Positions 7,512 to 8,475 of a stretch of DNA of 8,475 nucleotides are shown here, piece by piece. Origin of the DNA: Candidatus Proendomicrobium guianensium (GTDB lineage Bacteria > Elusimicrobiota > Endomicrobiia > Endomicrobiales > Endomicrobiaceae); contig WQVR01000026.1 of assembly GCA_009785775.1 (NCBI GenBank), positions 1 to 8,475 of the forward strand, in the 5' to 3' direction. The position numbers and the translations under genes were made by a program. Under the pieces are notes generated by a model that was not told where the DNA came from, did no database searches, and saw only the letters and a program-made list of their open reading frames with translations. How positions within the stretch are numbered: the first letter of the stretch is position 1; each line of letters starts with the position of its first letter.

Positions 7512-7517
7512 ATTATA
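7512..7517 (-). promoter_or_regulatory. Possible -10 box (TATAAT) upstream of the 80-residue gene
   Basis: The 25-bp gap after the tRNA nucleotidyltransferase gene contains a perfect TATAAT in gene orientation. No convincing -35 box is found 16-18 bp upstream (AGGAAA at 17 bp spacing). Transcription from it would begin about 7 bases before the ATG, giving a nearly leaderless message, which would fit the lack of a ribosome-binding site. The gap is AT-rich, so chance occurrence is quite possible. Confidence 0.35.
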
Positions 7518-7523
7518 CAAAAT

Positions 7524-8475
7524 TTAAAGCTTTTTTTCCTCTAAAAATTTAGCGCACAAGCTTAAAAGTTCTTCCCTTGAAAGCGCAGGATTTTCGATTT
7601 GCATTTCATTAATATAGCGTTTAACTTCGCCAACCCATTTACCGCCTTTGGGCGCAACCCTTATTTCAGTTTTACTAATGGGCGTTACGCCCAAAAAGTT
7701 TATAATATCGTCGCCGGTTATAAGGTTTTCATTAAAAGTAAGCTTTTTTGCTTTATGCAAACTTTCTATTCTGTCAACTAAAGCCGCAATACGCTCGTCA
7801 GGTTTTTGCTTGCCGTAATCAATTTGCGCAAAAATTTCAAGAACGGGAAAGTATTTGCTTGTTTTTTTGTAGTAGCGCCTTACGGCGGCATCTGTCCAGA
7901 CATCGCTGTAAGATCCGGAACGCATGTGGTTTTCAACAATAAAAACAACTTTTTCTATTATATCGGTGCTGTATTTAAACCTTAGTAAAACATTTCGGGC
8001 AATTTCAGCGCTTTTTGCTTCATGCCCTATAAAAGAAATTTTACCGCTTTCATCCGAAGCGGCAGTATAATATTTACCGGTATCGTGAAGAAGTGCGGCA
8101 AGACTTAGCGTTAAATCTCCGGCGGCACGGTTTAAAACGTCTAATGTATGAAAAAAAACGTCTTTGTCGTGATATTTAGCGGGCTGGGTTACGCCTTTTA
8201 AAATATCTACCTCGGGCAAAATTTCTTTTAAAAGACCTATTTCACTCATTATAACAAATGCTTCCGACGGAAACCGACCTGAAGAAATATCCGAGTCAGT
8301 TAAAATTTTATTTAACTCGTCCCTTATGCGTTCAGGCGAAACAATATTTATGCGGCTTACCGAGTTTTTAAGCGCTTTAAAAGTTTCTTCTTCTATTTTA
8401 AAGTTAAGTTGCAAACTTTGACGCAAAGCCCTGAGTATTCTTAAAGGGTCTTGGCTGAAAATAAGTTCAGCCGAT
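7524..8475 (-). CDS. cca: tRNA nucleotidyltransferase / poly(A) polymerase family protein with HD domain (N-terminus cut by window edge)
   Basis: The frame is open from the window edge to TAA at 7524-7526, giving 316 residues. A TTG at 8424-8426 is not the start, because family motifs continue upstream of it: QDPLRILRAL sits at visible residues 8-17 (motif D of class II nucleotidyltransferases, usually EDPLR). Next come PERIRDEL (47-54, the conserved neck motif), an HD domain with His109, His130-Asp131, His151 and His183, and a tail with LITGDDII and KGGKWVGE. Family enzymes add or repair the CCA end of tRNA from CTP and ATP in the cytoplasm; some only add A or act as poly(A) polymerase. The catalytic head with the metal-binding aspartates is outside the window, so CCA-adding, A-adding and poly(A) activity cannot be told apart. 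The symbol is therefore tentative. Confidence 0.92.
   Translation of the reverse strand, partial: SAELIFSQDPLRILRALRQSLQLNFKIEEETFKALKNSVSRINIVSPERIRDELNKILTDSDISSGRFPSEAFVIMSEIGLLKEILPEVDILKGVTQPAKYHDKDVFFHTLDVLNRAAGDLTLSLAALLHDTGKYYTAASDESGKISFIGHEAKSAEIARNVLLRFKYSTDIIEKVVFIVENHMRSGSYSDVWTDAAVRRYYKKTSKYFPVLEIFAQIDYGKQKPDERIAALVDRIESLHKAKKLTFNENLITGDDIINFLGVTPISKTEIRVAPKGGKWVGEVKRYINEMQIENPALSREELLSLCAKFLEEKKL

Noticed and set aside
7541..7552. Short palindrome near the end of the tRNA nucleotidyltransferase gene as a terminator
   Set aside because: It is a 5-bp AT-only stem within the coding region and has no GC stem, so it cannot be supported as a terminator.
7524..8426. TTG at 8424-8426 as the start of the tRNA nucleotidyltransferase
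   Set aside because: The frame continues upstream with the conserved DPLRILRALR motif, so this is an internal codon of a gene entering from outside the window.

Overview
The window is a compact, single-strand stretch of a bacterial chromosome with about 40% GC by eye. All five genes lie on the minus strand, so in reading order they run from high to low coordinates. The two end genes are cut by the window edges. No rRNA, tRNA, CRISPR array, transposase or integrase was seen, and no gene-free stretch reaches 300 bases: the four gaps are 25, 21, 13 and 15 bp.

In transcription order: (1) the 3' part of a class II tRNA nucleotidyltransferase (CCA-adding or poly(A) polymerase family) with an HD domain, 7524-8475; (2) an 80-residue protein with a Gln/Glu/Pro-rich N-terminus and a long glycine-rich hydrophobic C-terminus, 7256-7498; (3) a giant TPR protein of about 1594 residues, 2450-7234, with three TPR arrays (about 19, 10 and 4 repeats) separated by a coiled coil and two low-complexity Pro/Glu/Gln linkers; (4) a 436-residue ankyrin-repeat protein with a signal peptide, 1126-2436; (5) a GAF-like/HD-GYP protein, a predicted cyclic-di-GMP phosphodiesterase, 1-1110, truncated at its C-terminus by the window edge.

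The tight spacing suggests one transcription unit, possibly with an internal promoter just before the 80-residue gene. The tRNA nucleotidyltransferase is housekeeping. The other four look like a separate module: a candidate membrane peptide, a large scaffold with no visible signal peptide, an exported solenoid protein and a second-messenger enzyme. A functional link among them is inference from gene order only.

The organism cannot be fixed from the sequence. A signal-peptide-bearing ankyrin protein, HD-GYP signalling, very short gaps, weak ribosome-binding sites and TPR-rich content would fit a Gram-negative-type bacterium of moderate GC. Elusimicrobiota is a low-confidence guess from general impression, not from a marker gene.
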